Assembly: GCF_900104955.1 (NCBI RefSeq)
Contig: NZ_FNSI01000001.1
Location: forward strand, 1,956,001 to 2,020,000
Direction: 5' to 3'
From: Beijerinckia sp. 28-YEA-48
Lineage (GTDB): Bacteria > Pseudomonadota > Alphaproteobacteria > Rhizobiales > Beijerinckiaceae
Length of the DNA: 64,000 nucleotides
Positions 26,935-35,447 of this stretch are shown in pieces. The first letter of the stretch is position 1; each line of letters starts with the position of its first letter. A model generated the notes under the pieces. The model did not search any database, had not been told where the DNA came from, and worked only from the letters and a program-made list of their open reading frames with translations. The translations under genes and the position numbers were made by a program.

Positions 26935-27903
26935 ATGAAACAGTGGATTACCAGCATTGCTGTGGCCATCGGCGCAGTGGTTTCGACCACGGGCTTCGGC
27001 CAAGCTCAGGATTTTCCAACCCGCGAGATCCGTGTCGTTTGCGGCTTTCCAGCTGGCGGCGGCGCGGACATCATGTGCCGCTTCATTGCCAAACAGCTTC
27101 AGGCCATCTCCGGCAAGACCTTCATCGTCGAAAATCAGCCAGGCGCCGCCGGCAATCTGGCCCATGGCTATGTGGCGCGGCAGAGGCCGGATGGCCATGT
27201 GATTTATCCCGTTGGCGGCAGCACGCTGGCCGCCAGCCTATCCTTGTTCAAACAGCCACAGGCCGATCCGCTAAAGGATTTCGACTATCTCGGCTCGCTG
27301 TTCAAACAGGCCTGGTTCGTCACGGTCGATGCCAAGAGCCCCTACAAGACGCTGCCGGAGCTGACCGCCGCCCTCAAGCAGAAAGGCAGCAAGGCCTCGT
27401 TCGCGACATCGACCACCATCGGCAATGTGATGGGCGAAATGTACAAGCAGATCGCCGGCCTCGATGCGGTTCAGGTGCAGTACAAGACCATGGGCGACAG
27501 CCTGAACGACCTGCTCGGCGGCAATATCGATTACATGGTCGCCGATGCGCCCTATCTGATCGGACAGATGAAGGCCGGGCGGCTACGGGCGCTGGCCATC
27601 GGCAGCGGCGAACGCATGAAGTCCGTCCCTGATGTGCCGACGATGACCGAAGGCGGCGTGCCCGGCATCGACCTTTTGACCTGGTGGGTCGTGGCGGTGC
27701 CAGCCGGGACACCCCAGCCGGTCAAAGACAAGCTCTCCGGCTGGGTCAATGAAATGGTGCGGATGAAGGAGACGGAGGATTTTTTCGCCGCGACCGGCTC
27801 CGACACCTTCGTGCTGACACCGAAGGAGATCGACGCTTTTCTGCGCATCGAGATCAAGAACTGGGCCGATTACATCAAACGCGCCCGTATCGAACCCATG
27901 TAG
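26935..27903 (+). CDS. Bug-family tripartite tricarboxylate transporter binding protein
   Basis: Periplasmic receptor of 322 residues. A signal peptide covers roughly residues 1-23 (hydrophobic WITSIAVAIGAVVSTTGF, cleavage after GQAQ). The family block IRVVCGFPAGGGADIMCR and VENQPGAAGN follow. GGGGGAG precedes the ATG at 26935. It follows ligAB on the same strand, so its ligand may be protocatechuate, a related aromatic acid or a ring-cleavage product. No TctAB membrane genes are present. Confidence 0.92.
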   Translation: MKQWITSIAVAIGAVVSTTGFGQAQDFPTREIRVVCGFPAGGGADIMCRFIAKQLQAISGKTFIVENQPGAAGNLAHGYVARQRPDGHVIYPVGGSTLAASLSLFKQPQADPLKDFDYLGSLFKQAWFVTVDAKSPYKTLPELTAALKQKGSKASFATSTTIGNVMGEMYKQIAGLDAVQVQYKTMGDSLNDLLGGNIDYMVADAPYLIGQMKAGRLRALAIGSGERMKSVPDVPTMTEGGVPGIDLLTWWVVAVPAGTPQPVKDKLSGWVNEMVRMKETEDFFAATGSDTFVLTPKEIDAFLRIEIKNWADYIKRARIEPM

Positions 27904-27916
27904 CGGATGTAGCGAA

Positions 27917-27953
27917 GGGAGCGCCGTTGCCAGCGCTCCCTCTTCTTCTTCTT
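27917..27953 (+). terminator. rho-independent terminator after the Bug binding protein gene
   Basis: Stem GGGAGCGC/GCGCTCCC with an 8-base loop is followed by a run of TCT triplets. It separates the ligAB run from the convergent acyl-CoA synthetase gene. Confidence 0.75.
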
Positions 27954-27966
27954 ATTCCTTAGCCTA

Positions 27967-30111
27967 TTAGTCCTTGGTGACGATCAGCGCGTCGAGCGCG
28001 GTGACGCCCTGCCCGCGCGGATGCGCGAACACCGGGTTGATGTCGATCTCCATGATCTCGGGCACGGTGCGCATCAGATTGCCCACCTTGACCGCGACTT
28101 CCGCCACAGCCTCGACATCGACGGCCGGCGCGCCACGGAAACCGTCGAGTAGCTTGGCGGTCTTGAGCTTGTAGAGCTCCTGGACGATCGCTTCCTTGGA
28201 GAGATCGGGCGGCAGCAGGCGCACGTCGCCGATGGCCTCGATCAGGATGCCACCGATACCGACGACGACCACCGGGCCCCAGACCGGGTCCCGGCGTGAG
28301 CCGACGATGAACTCGAGCCCCTTGGACGACATTTTCTCGACCAGCACGCCATCGAGCTTCAGGCCGGGCTGATAGCGCTCGACATTCTCGTGCAGGGTCT
28401 GCCAGGCTTTGCGCACGCCCGCCTCGTCGGCGATGTTGAGGAGCACGCCACCGGCTTCGGTCTTGTGCGCCAGCTTCGCCGCCTGGGCCTTCATCACCAC
28501 CGGATAGCCGATGCGCGCGGCAACCTTCACCGCGTCATCGGCGGTGCGCGCCAGATCGCCGTCGGGAATACGGATCCCGGCAGCTTTCAGCGCCAGCTTG
28601 CCGACCCACTCGGCCTGCGTGCCCTTATCGAAGGTCGGCAGACCGCTGACCGGCTTGGCTTCAACGGTCATCTTGGAGCGAGCGACCGCGCGACCGTGGA
28701 AGGTCACCTGCGCCATGGCGCGCATGGAACGCTCCGCCGAGCGGGAGATGATGATCTTCTTCTGCTTGGCCTTTTCGATGAACTCCGGCGGCAAGGGCGA
28801 ACGCTCGCCAAGGATGGAGAACACCACCGGCTTGCTGCTGCTCTCAACCGCGGTAACGATGCCGTTGAGATATTTTTCCGCCAGCACCGGCGGGCCGATC
28901 GGGATCGAAATGACCATGCTGCCCATGGCTGGATCGTCGAGCAGCGCCTGGGCGCCCTGGCCGACCAGCTCCGGCTGCCACACTGGCTGGGTCGTCAGAT
29001 CGAGCGGATTGCGCGGCGTGGCGAAGGACGGCATCACCTTGCGCAACTCCGCTTCCTGCGGCGCCGACAGCGGCGGAATGTCGAGGTCGAGCTTCTCCAG
29101 GAAGTCGTGCGCAAGGGCGCAGAAGGCGCCGGAGAAGGTGAGGAAGCCAGGCCCCTTGACCGGCGACGTCGGATAGCGCGTGGCGATCTCGGCCGCGTCA
29201 ATCAGCTCGTCGATCGTATCGACGAACATGATACCGGCATGGGTGACGAGCGTGCGCATGACCGCATGGTTGCCTGCCAGAGCGCCGGTGTGGGAATTGA
29301 CGGCGTCACGACCTTTGTCGCTTGAGCCCGGATGCACCATCAGCACCGGCTTGCCGGCCGCCATGGCGCGGCGCGCGGCGGCCAGAAAGGCTTCCGGCTG
29401 ACGCACTTCCTCGACATAGATGATGATCGAAGCGGTGGTTTCGTCCTCGACGAAGAAGTCGACGAAATCGGCCAGGCCAACGCCGGCCTCATTGCCCGAC
29501 GACAGATTGTAGCTGACCGGAATATCGCGCTGATCCAGTGCCTGCCGGATATGCGCCATCAATCCGCCGCTCTGCGATATGACGGCGGCGGCGGAGCGCG
29601 GCTTGGCTTCGATCTTCTGAACGAGCGTCGCCGAGACGAAGAAGGCGTTGAAACCGGTGATGAAGTTGGAATAGCCAAGGCAGTTCGGGCCGAGCAGTGC
29701 GACATTGCCGTCACGCGCGATCTTGGCCAGCTCGTCCTGCTTCTCGCGCTCGCCGACTTCGGCGAAGCCGGAGGCGAAGATCACCGTGGCCTTGACCTTG
29801 CGGCGGACGCAGCCTTCCATGGCCTCCTTCACGCCAACGGCCGGCAAGGTGAAGATCGCCAGGTCGACGCCTTCGGGCAATTCGTCGATTTCCGTGAAGA
29901 CCTTGCGGCCATCGATCTCGCCGCCGCTGCGGCCGACCAGATAGATATCCCCCGCAAAATTGTTGGTCGTCAGATTGGTCAGGGCATTCATGCCTGCTGA
30001 GCCTGGTTTCGACGAAACACCGATGATCACCACCGATTTCGGGCGCATGAAATATTCCATGACCGCGGCGCCGCTTACTGCTGTCCCGTTACCCAAAGCC
30101 GTTTCTCCCAT
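27967..30111 (-). CDS. acyl-CoA synthetase, ADP-forming (acetate-CoA ligase family)
   Basis: Protein of 714 residues that makes acyl-CoA from acid, CoA and ATP through a phospho-histidine. Domains in order are CoA-binding (SVVIIGVSSKPGSAGMN near 27), succinyl-CoA-ligase-like with the His in SHTGALAGNHA (near 270), and a C-terminal ATP-grasp domain (GYPVVMKAQA, GVLVEKM). Both alpha and beta parts are fused, as in many soil bacteria. The start at 30111 has no strong binding site; an in-frame ATG at 30060 is an alternative. It is divergent from the crotonase operon and could activate the acid that operon degrades. Confidence 0.9.
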   Translation of the reverse strand: MGETALGNGTAVSGAAVMEYFMRPKSVVIIGVSSKPGSAGMNALTNLTTNNFAGDIYLVGRSGGEIDGRKVFTEIDELPEGVDLAIFTLPAVGVKEAMEGCVRRKVKATVIFASGFAEVGEREKQDELAKIARDGNVALLGPNCLGYSNFITGFNAFFVSATLVQKIEAKPRSAAAVISQSGGLMAHIRQALDQRDIPVSYNLSSGNEAGVGLADFVDFFVEDETTASIIIYVEEVRQPEAFLAAARRAMAAGKPVLMVHPGSSDKGRDAVNSHTGALAGNHAVMRTLVTHAGIMFVDTIDELIDAAEIATRYPTSPVKGPGFLTFSGAFCALAHDFLEKLDLDIPPLSAPQEAELRKVMPSFATPRNPLDLTTQPVWQPELVGQGAQALLDDPAMGSMVISIPIGPPVLAEKYLNGIVTAVESSSKPVVFSILGERSPLPPEFIEKAKQKKIIISRSAERSMRAMAQVTFHGRAVARSKMTVEAKPVSGLPTFDKGTQAEWVGKLALKAAGIRIPDGDLARTADDAVKVAARIGYPVVMKAQAAKLAHKTEAGGVLLNIADEAGVRKAWQTLHENVERYQPGLKLDGVLVEKMSSKGLEFIVGSRRDPVWGPVVVVGIGGILIEAIGDVRLLPPDLSKEAIVQELYKLKTAKLLDGFRGAPAVDVEAVAEVAVKVGNLMRTVPEIMEIDINPVFAHPRGQGVTALDALIVTKD

Positions 30112-30343
30112 CTGAGGTCGACCACCGGTTCATCGGCGGCCAGATGCCTGAAATTATTGGCGAAGCTCGCACCCCGAGGTGAGACAGACGGTCCGTAATC
30201 GGCCGGCTTTCGCCCCTCGCAGCCTGAAACTCGTCGAAACCGGTTTCCATTTGCCGGGCCTCGGGCTCCGAGTCAACTATATCAGCCTCCTTGCGATTGT
30301 CTTCGACTTGCGCAATTGTGCCGCCCACGGCCAAGGAGGAAAT

Positions 30344-31144
30344 ATGACCGACCAACTCGTCACCTATGAACTCGAAGACGATATCGCGCTGATTGGTTTG
30401 AACCGTCCCGACAAGCGCAATGCGATCAACGACGAGACAAACCGCCAGCTGCGCGCGGCCCTGACCCAGGCGAATGAAGAGGCCAAGGCTGGCGTCATTT
30501 TCGGTCATGGCGACAATTTTTCCGCCGGCCTCGACCTGGCCGAAGCACTCTCATGGATCAACGCCGATCCGTCGGCCAAGCGGCGGCGCCGTGGCCATTG
30601 GCACCCCACGCTCGACATCATGGCGCGCGGCGGCGTGCCGTTCGTGGCGGCGCTCAAGGGCGCCTGCATCGGCGGCGGCTTGGAAGTGGCTTCGGCCGCG
30701 CATATCCGCGTGGCCGACGAGACGACCTTTTTCGCTCTGCCTGAGGGACAGCGCGGCATTTTCGTCGGCGGCGGTGGCTCCGTGCGCATTCAGCGCCTGA
30801 TGGGCTATGCGCGCATGGCCGACCTGATGCTGACCGGCCGCGTGCTGACCGCCGAGGAAGGCGAGAAGTACAACCTCTGCCAGTACGTGACGCCCAAGGG
30901 TGAATCGCTGGAGCGCGCCAAGTCGCTCGCCAAGCGCATCGCCAAGAACGCGCCGCTGACCAATTGGGCGATCTGCGCCTGCCTGCCGCGCGTCAACGAC
31001 GCCGCGCATGAAGACGGCCTGTTCATGGAAACCCTCATCAGCCAGGCGGTGAGCAGCACGCGCAGCGAGGAAGGCCTGAAGGCTTTCGTCGAAAAGCGCG
31101 CGGCGCGCCTTGTCGAGCCGGGCAAGTCCGGCGACGAAGGCTAA
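30344..31144 (+). CDS. enoyl-CoA hydratase/isomerase (crotonase family)
   Basis: Crotonase-fold enzyme of 266 residues acting on acyl-CoA thioesters. The oxyanion-hole segment NFSAGLDLAEA is near residue 60. Both catalytic glutamates of true hydratases seem present: one in GGGLEVASAAH and one in LPEGQRGIFVGGG. The perfect site AAGGAGG precedes ATG 30344; the frame is open to 30179 but without support. It leads a run with the thiolase and DUF35 genes, so it probably hydrates an unsaturated acyl-CoA intermediate. Confidence 0.9.
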   Translation: MTDQLVTYELEDDIALIGLNRPDKRNAINDETNRQLRAALTQANEEAKAGVIFGHGDNFSAGLDLAEALSWINADPSAKRRRRGHWHPTLDIMARGGVPFVAALKGACIGGGLEVASAAHIRVADETTFFALPEGQRGIFVGGGGSVRIQRLMGYARMADLMLTGRVLTAEEGEKYNLCQYVTPKGESLERAKSLAKRIAKNAPLTNWAICACLPRVNDAAHEDGLFMETLISQAVSSTRSEEGLKAFVEKRAARLVEPGKSGDEG

Positions 31145-31204
31145 ACCGACCATTGGCGACGGGCCGGCATAGGTCCGTCGCAAAAGTGTTTGAGGGAGTG
31201 AACC

Positions 31205-32377
31205 ATGGGAATGCAGGACACTGCGATCGTCGGCTTTGCCGAAACCAAGATCGTCGAAAAGTCCGATCGCGACGTCTGGGAGCTGGGCGCCGAAATCCTC
31301 GAAGAGCTACTGAACCGCACGGGTTTTGAAAAACAGGAAATCGACGGGCTGATCCTGTCGTCTTCGATCACCGGCTCGGGCAATTGCTTCTGGTCGCAGA
31401 CCACCGCCGACCAACTCGCGCTGGAAGTGGACTTCTGCCAGACCGTCGACATCGGCGGCTGTTCGCCGACAGCGGCCCTCGCCCGCGCCGCCATCGCCAT
31501 CGATGCCGGCCTTTGCACCACGGTGCTCTGCCTTTACGCCGATACGCAAGCGGCGGAAAACAACGCGCGTCCACGCGGCTTCCAGCAGGAATGGCAGGTG
31601 CCGCAAGGGCTGCTCGGGCCGCCGACCTCCTTCGGTTTCATCAGCAACCGCTATGATCACCAGTTCGGCCTCGACCTCAGCGCGCTCGGCAAGCTCGCCG
31701 TGGCGCAGCGTGACGGCGCCCTGCTCAACGATCTCGCCTGCGAGAAGCTGCGCAAGCCGATCACCGTCGACGACTACATCAATTCGCGGTTGATCGCCGA
31801 TCCGGTGCGTCTGCTCGACAGCGTCATGGTTTGCGATGGGGCGAGCGGCCTGCTCGTCACCAGCAAGAAGAATGCGGCGCGCAAGGGGCTGACCAAGATC
31901 GTCACGCCGATCGGCTATGGCGAGCGCAGCACCTATCGCGCCAGCGAAAGCATTGTCGATGTCACCGACACCGGCCATCGCGTTGCCGGCGCGCGGGCGT
32001 TCAAACAGGCAGGCCTGGCGGCGAAGGACATCGCCTCGATCCATCCCTATGACGACTTCATCATCGCCATCATGCTGCAGTTCGAAATGCTCGGCTTCTG
32101 CAAACAGGGCGAAGGCGCGGCGTTCATTCGCGAACATGAGTTCAACCACCTCGGCGATCTACCGCTAAACACCGGCGGCGGCCAGATTTCCGCCGGCCAG
32201 TGCGGCCTTGCCGGCGGCGGCACCAATCTCATCGAGGCGGTACGTCAGCTCTTCGGCGAAGGCGACAAGCGCCAGGTGAAAAATACCAAGAACGCGCTCG
32301 TCACTGGAATTGGCGGCATTCCCTATGCCCGCAACTGGAGTTCCAGCGTCGTCATGATCTTGACGCCCAACGGTTGA
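31205..32377 (+). CDS. thiolase-family protein (SCP2/Ltp2-like)
   Basis: Protein of 390 residues of the thiolase superfamily. The nucleophile-loop Cys appears as DIGGCSPTAALARAA near 85. The C-terminal half has IHPYDDF in place of the usual NEAFA block and GGQISAGQCGLAGG near 325. These changes are typical of SCP2-type and Ltp2-type proteins, some of which act as retro-aldolases with a DUF35 partner, and such a partner gene follows 10 bases downstream. GAGGGAG precedes the ATG. Either thiolytic or aldolytic chain shortening is possible. Confidence 0.87.
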   Translation: MGMQDTAIVGFAETKIVEKSDRDVWELGAEILEELLNRTGFEKQEIDGLILSSSITGSGNCFWSQTTADQLALEVDFCQTVDIGGCSPTAALARAAIAIDAGLCTTVLCLYADTQAAENNARPRGFQQEWQVPQGLLGPPTSFGFISNRYDHQFGLDLSALGKLAVAQRDGALLNDLACEKLRKPITVDDYINSRLIADPVRLLDSVMVCDGASGLLVTSKKNAARKGLTKIVTPIGYGERSTYRASESIVDVTDTGHRVAGARAFKQAGLAAKDIASIHPYDDFIIAIMLQFEMLGFCKQGEGAAFIREHEFNHLGDLPLNTGGGQISAGQCGLAGGGTNLIEAVRQLFGEGDKRQVKNTKNALVTGIGGIPYARNWSSSVVMILTPNG

Positions 32378-32387
32378 GGAAAGCCTG

Positions 32388-32825
32388 ATGAACACAATCA
32401 ACCAGACGATCAACGACACCCTCCACATCGTGCGCGATCCGCCCAAGTGGCGCTCGTTCTCGAAGCCGTTCTGGGACGCGACGCGCGAGAAGAAGCTCGT
32501 CATCCAATACGATAAGGAAGTCGGCAAATATCAGTTCTTCCCGCGCCCGACCTCGATCTACACGGGCAAGAAGAGCAATCTCGAATGGCACGAGGTCAAG
32601 GGCCATGGCGAGGTCTATTCCTATACGATCGCGCGACGCGCTCGCCCGCCCTTCCAGGGCCATGAACCGTTCTTCATCGCAGTGGTGAGCCTGCCCGAGA
32701 ACGTCAATGTCATGGGCAATATGGTCAATTGCTCGATCGGGCAGATGAAGATCGGCCTGAAGGTGAAACCCTATTGGGCGCCGCTTTCCAACGGCACGCA
32801 TCTTCTGATGTTCGAGCCGGAATGA
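32388..32825 (+). CDS. DUF35 OB-fold protein lacking the zinc-ribbon cysteines
   Basis: Acyl-CoA-associated partner protein of 145 residues. The order fits the family: N-terminal helix (FSKPFWDATREKKLVIQY), a ribbon region, then an OB fold (HEVKGHGEVYSYTIARR, VVSLPENVNVMGNMVNC). In most homologues the ribbon has four zinc-binding Cys. Here that stretch (YDKEVGKYQFFPRPTSIY) has none, and the only Cys is in the OB fold. It starts 10 bases after the thiolase stop with AGGAAAG upstream, so the two proteins probably form a complex. A terminator follows. Confidence 0.86.
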   Translation: MNTINQTINDTLHIVRDPPKWRSFSKPFWDATREKKLVIQYDKEVGKYQFFPRPTSIYTGKKSNLEWHEVKGHGEVYSYTIARRARPPFQGHEPFFIAVVSLPENVNVMGNMVNCSIGQMKIGLKVKPYWAPLSNGTHLLMFEPE

Positions 32826-32845
32826 ACTCAATAAAACCAAAAAAT

Positions 32846-32875
32846 AAAGCGGGCCAATGGCCCGCTTTTTTATTC
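32846..32875. terminator. bidirectional rho-independent terminator
   Basis: Stem AAAGCGGGCC/GGCCCGCTTT with an AAT loop is followed by TTTTTATT on the + strand and a T-rich run on the - strand. It ends both the DUF35 operon and the convergent acyl-CoA dehydrogenase operon. Confidence 0.88.
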
Positions 32876-32892
32876 TCGGCGTATGTCGCCGG

Positions 32893-34029
32893 CTAGATCG
32901 CGAACCGCTGCAGATGATAGTCCCGGTCGCCCATCATCTTTTCAAGAGCGGTCAGTCGGCGAAAGAAATGGCCGGCGATATATTCCATCGTCATGGCGAT
33001 GCCGCCATGGAGCTGGATCGCGCCGCGACCGACCACCTGACCACAAGCATCGATCTGCGCCTTGGCGGCTGAAATCGCCTGGGCTCGCGCCGCCGGATCT
33101 TTCGCATCGGCCTGTTCAATGGCGAGGAACAGCATGGATCTGGCCTGCTGTTCAGCCATCACCATGTCGGCCATGCGGTGTTGCAACACCTGGAACTTGC
33201 CGATCGGCCGACCAAACTGCATGCGCGTCTTAAGATAATCCAGCGTCAAAGCATTGAGCGCGCCCATGGCGCCGAGCGCCTCGCAACCGACAGCGGCGGC
33301 GCCCCGATCGATGGCGGCTTCCAGCGGCGCAAGACCATCGTCTTCAGCACCGACAAGCGCGCTGGCTTCAACCTTCACACCATCGAAGGTCACTTCCGCC
33401 GCGCGCCGGTCATCGACATTGCGATAGGAACGAATGCTGACGCCTTCAGCCTTGGGATCGACCAAAAATAGGGAAATACCTGTCTTGTCGGCAGTCTCAC
33501 CGGATGTGCGGGCGCTGACGATCAGCTTGTCGGCGGTATCGGCACCGAGCACCACCGCCTTGTGACCATCGATCACATAACCGGCGCCATCCTTACGGGC
33601 TTTCGTCGCCACATAGTTCAGCGCGTAACGGGACTGCGACTCGGTGTAAGCCAGCGTCAGCAGCATGTCGCCACTCGCCACCTTCGGCAGGATGTCGTGC
33701 TTCTGCACTTCCCAGCCCACCGCCGCGATCAGGCCGGCGCCGAGAACCACCGTCGAGAGATAGGGTTCGACGACGAGGCCTTTGCCAAAGCTTTCAAGGA
33801 CGACAGCGACATCGGCGAACGTACCGCCGCTGCCGCCCTGCTCTTCGGGAATCTCGACACCGAGCAGGCCGAGATCGGCCAGCTCTTTCCACATCTTACG
33901 CGAGAAGCCATCTTCCGAAGCGACGATCTTCTGCCGCTCTTCGAAGCCATAGCGGTCGCGCACCAGCCGGTCGGCCATGTCACGCAACATCGTTTGCGTT
34001 TCTGTCGCAACAAAGTCCATGCCGCTCAA
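32893..34029 (-). CDS. acyl-CoA dehydrogenase, PimD-like small subunit
   Basis: FAD-dependent dehydrogenase of 378 residues introducing a double bond into an acyl-CoA. The family C-terminal block IQLHGGIAMTMEY and the QFGRPIGKFQVLQHR segment are visible. It resembles the small subunit of pimeloyl-CoA dehydrogenase of Rhodopseudomonas palustris. Its start overlaps the stop of the larger acyl-CoA dehydrogenase by four bases (ATGA), so the two are probably a heteromer. Heteromeric acyl-CoA dehydrogenases often handle dicarboxylyl or bulky cyclic acyl-CoAs. It is convergent with the thiolase operon. Confidence 0.9.
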   Translation of the reverse strand: MSGMDFVATETQTMLRDMADRLVRDRYGFEERQKIVASEDGFSRKMWKELADLGLLGVEIPEEQGGSGGTFADVAVVLESFGKGLVVEPYLSTVVLGAGLIAAVGWEVQKHDILPKVASGDMLLTLAYTESQSRYALNYVATKARKDGAGYVIDGHKAVVLGADTADKLIVSARTSGETADKTGISLFLVDPKAEGVSIRSYRNVDDRRAAEVTFDGVKVEASALVGAEDDGLAPLEAAIDRGAAAVGCEALGAMGALNALTLDYLKTRMQFGRPIGKFQVLQHRMADMVMAEQQARSMLFLAIEQADAKDPAARAQAISAAKAQIDACGQVVGRGAIQLHGGIAMTMEYIAGHFFRRLTALEKMMGDRDYHLQRFAI

Positions 34030-35210
34030 AGCCCCAATGATTTTGCGATGATGTTGCGCTGGATTTCGTTCGATCCGCCATAGATCGTCACGACGCGCGT
34101 CGAAAGATAGGTCGGCACCAAAGCCGCCGCTTCATCCGGCCCGATGTAATCCATATTGCCGAGGCCAACGCCGCGGTTGGGATCAAACGGCAGGGCATAG
34201 GGACCAACGGCATCGATCAGCAGTTCCGTCAGGGTCTGCTGAATTTCCGAGCCCTTGATCTTGAGCAGATTGGCTTCGACGCCGGGCGAACCCTGCTGCG
34301 CCAGAACGCGCAGAGCCGTGATTTCCAGCGCCAGCAGGTCCATTTCGACCTCCGCCACCTTGGTGCGGAACGCCGCATTGTCGAGCAGCGAGCCACCGCC
34401 TGTCGCCTGTTCAACCGCCAGCGTCTTCAGCATGCGCAATTCGCGCTTTGACTGACCGATGCGGGCAATGCTGGTACGCTCGTGGCCGAGCAGCAGTTTG
34501 GCATAGGTCCAGCCCTTGTTGACCTCGCCAACAAGGCTTGAAGCCGGCACGCGGACATTGTCGAAGAAGGTCTCGTTGACCGAGTGGCCGCCATCCATGG
34601 TGATGATCGGACGCACGGTGATGCCGGGCAGCGACATCGGGAAGACCATCATGCTGATGCCTTCCTGCGCCTTGGCCTCTGGATCGGTGCGCACCAGGCA
34701 GAACATCATGTTGGCGAACTGGGCATAGCTGGTCCAGGTCTTCTGGCCGTTGATGACCCATTCGTCGCCGTCGCGCATCGCCCGCGTCTTCAGCGAGGCG
34801 AGATCGGAACCGGCGCCGGGCTCGGAAAAGCCCTGGCAGAACCAATATTCGAGGGTGCGAATGCGCGGCAGGATTTCCGCCTTCTGCGCATCGGAGCCGA
34901 CATGAAAGAGAACCGGCGCGATCATGCTCTCGCCAAACGGCACCGCGGGCGGCGCGCCCTCTTCCGACATCACGTTATCGAAGACATGCCGTTGCAAGGG
35001 CGTGAAGCCCGGGCCGCCATATTGCTTCGGCCATGCCGGACAGGCCCAGCCGCGCTCGCACAATTTACGCTGCCAATAGATCTGGGCGTCAGGAGACATC
35101 TTGGCGTGGCGGACAACCTTGTCCTTGATCTCCGGTGGCAATTCGGCGCGGGCGAACTCCCGTACCTCCTCCGCAAACTTCTGCGCTTCGTCCGGATATT
35201 TCAGGTCCAT
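34026..35210 (-). CDS. acyl-CoA dehydrogenase, PimC-like large subunit
   Basis: FAD-dependent dehydrogenase of 394 residues. WFCQGFSEPGAGSDLAS near 122 and WVINGQKTWTSYA near 151 are the FAD and substrate loops. The C-terminus reads IYGGSNEIQRNIIA. In medium-chain enzymes the catalytic base is the Glu of YEG; here that position is Gly, as I recall for PimC. The base may lie elsewhere or in the partner. It is the first gene of a two-gene leftward operon with the PimD-like gene and faces a Bug binding protein gene across 237 bases. Substrate could be pimeloyl-CoA-like or a ring-derived acyl-CoA. Confidence 0.9.
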   Translation of the reverse strand: MDLKYPDEAQKFAEEVREFARAELPPEIKDKVVRHAKMSPDAQIYWQRKLCERGWACPAWPKQYGGPGFTPLQRHVFDNVMSEEGAPPAVPFGESMIAPVLFHVGSDAQKAEILPRIRTLEYWFCQGFSEPGAGSDLASLKTRAMRDGDEWVINGQKTWTSYAQFANMMFCLVRTDPEAKAQEGISMMVFPMSLPGITVRPIITMDGGHSVNETFFDNVRVPASSLVGEVNKGWTYAKLLLGHERTSIARIGQSKRELRMLKTLAVEQATGGGSLLDNAAFRTKVAEVEMDLLALEITALRVLAQQGSPGVEANLLKIKGSEIQQTLTELLIDAVGPYALPFDPNRGVGLGNMDYIGPDEAAALVPTYLSTRVVTIYGGSNEIQRNIIAKSLGL

Positions 35211-35447
35211 CCTCGTCCCCGTTCCCGTGAATGTTTTTCAAATAGACGCTGCCGAAGTTTTGCCTTCAATGCAAGTGTCCCTGACATATGTTTTCGCGTC
35301 TTTTTGCAAGGCCGCTATGCAAGCCCGATAGACCGCCCACAGCGACTGGTCTTATCGCCATGATCTTGCGTCTTGCCCCGCTCTGTTGCACCTTCGCCGC
35401 ACAATGACCGACCGACCCCACGGTTCGGCAAGGGAAGGAAACGTACA

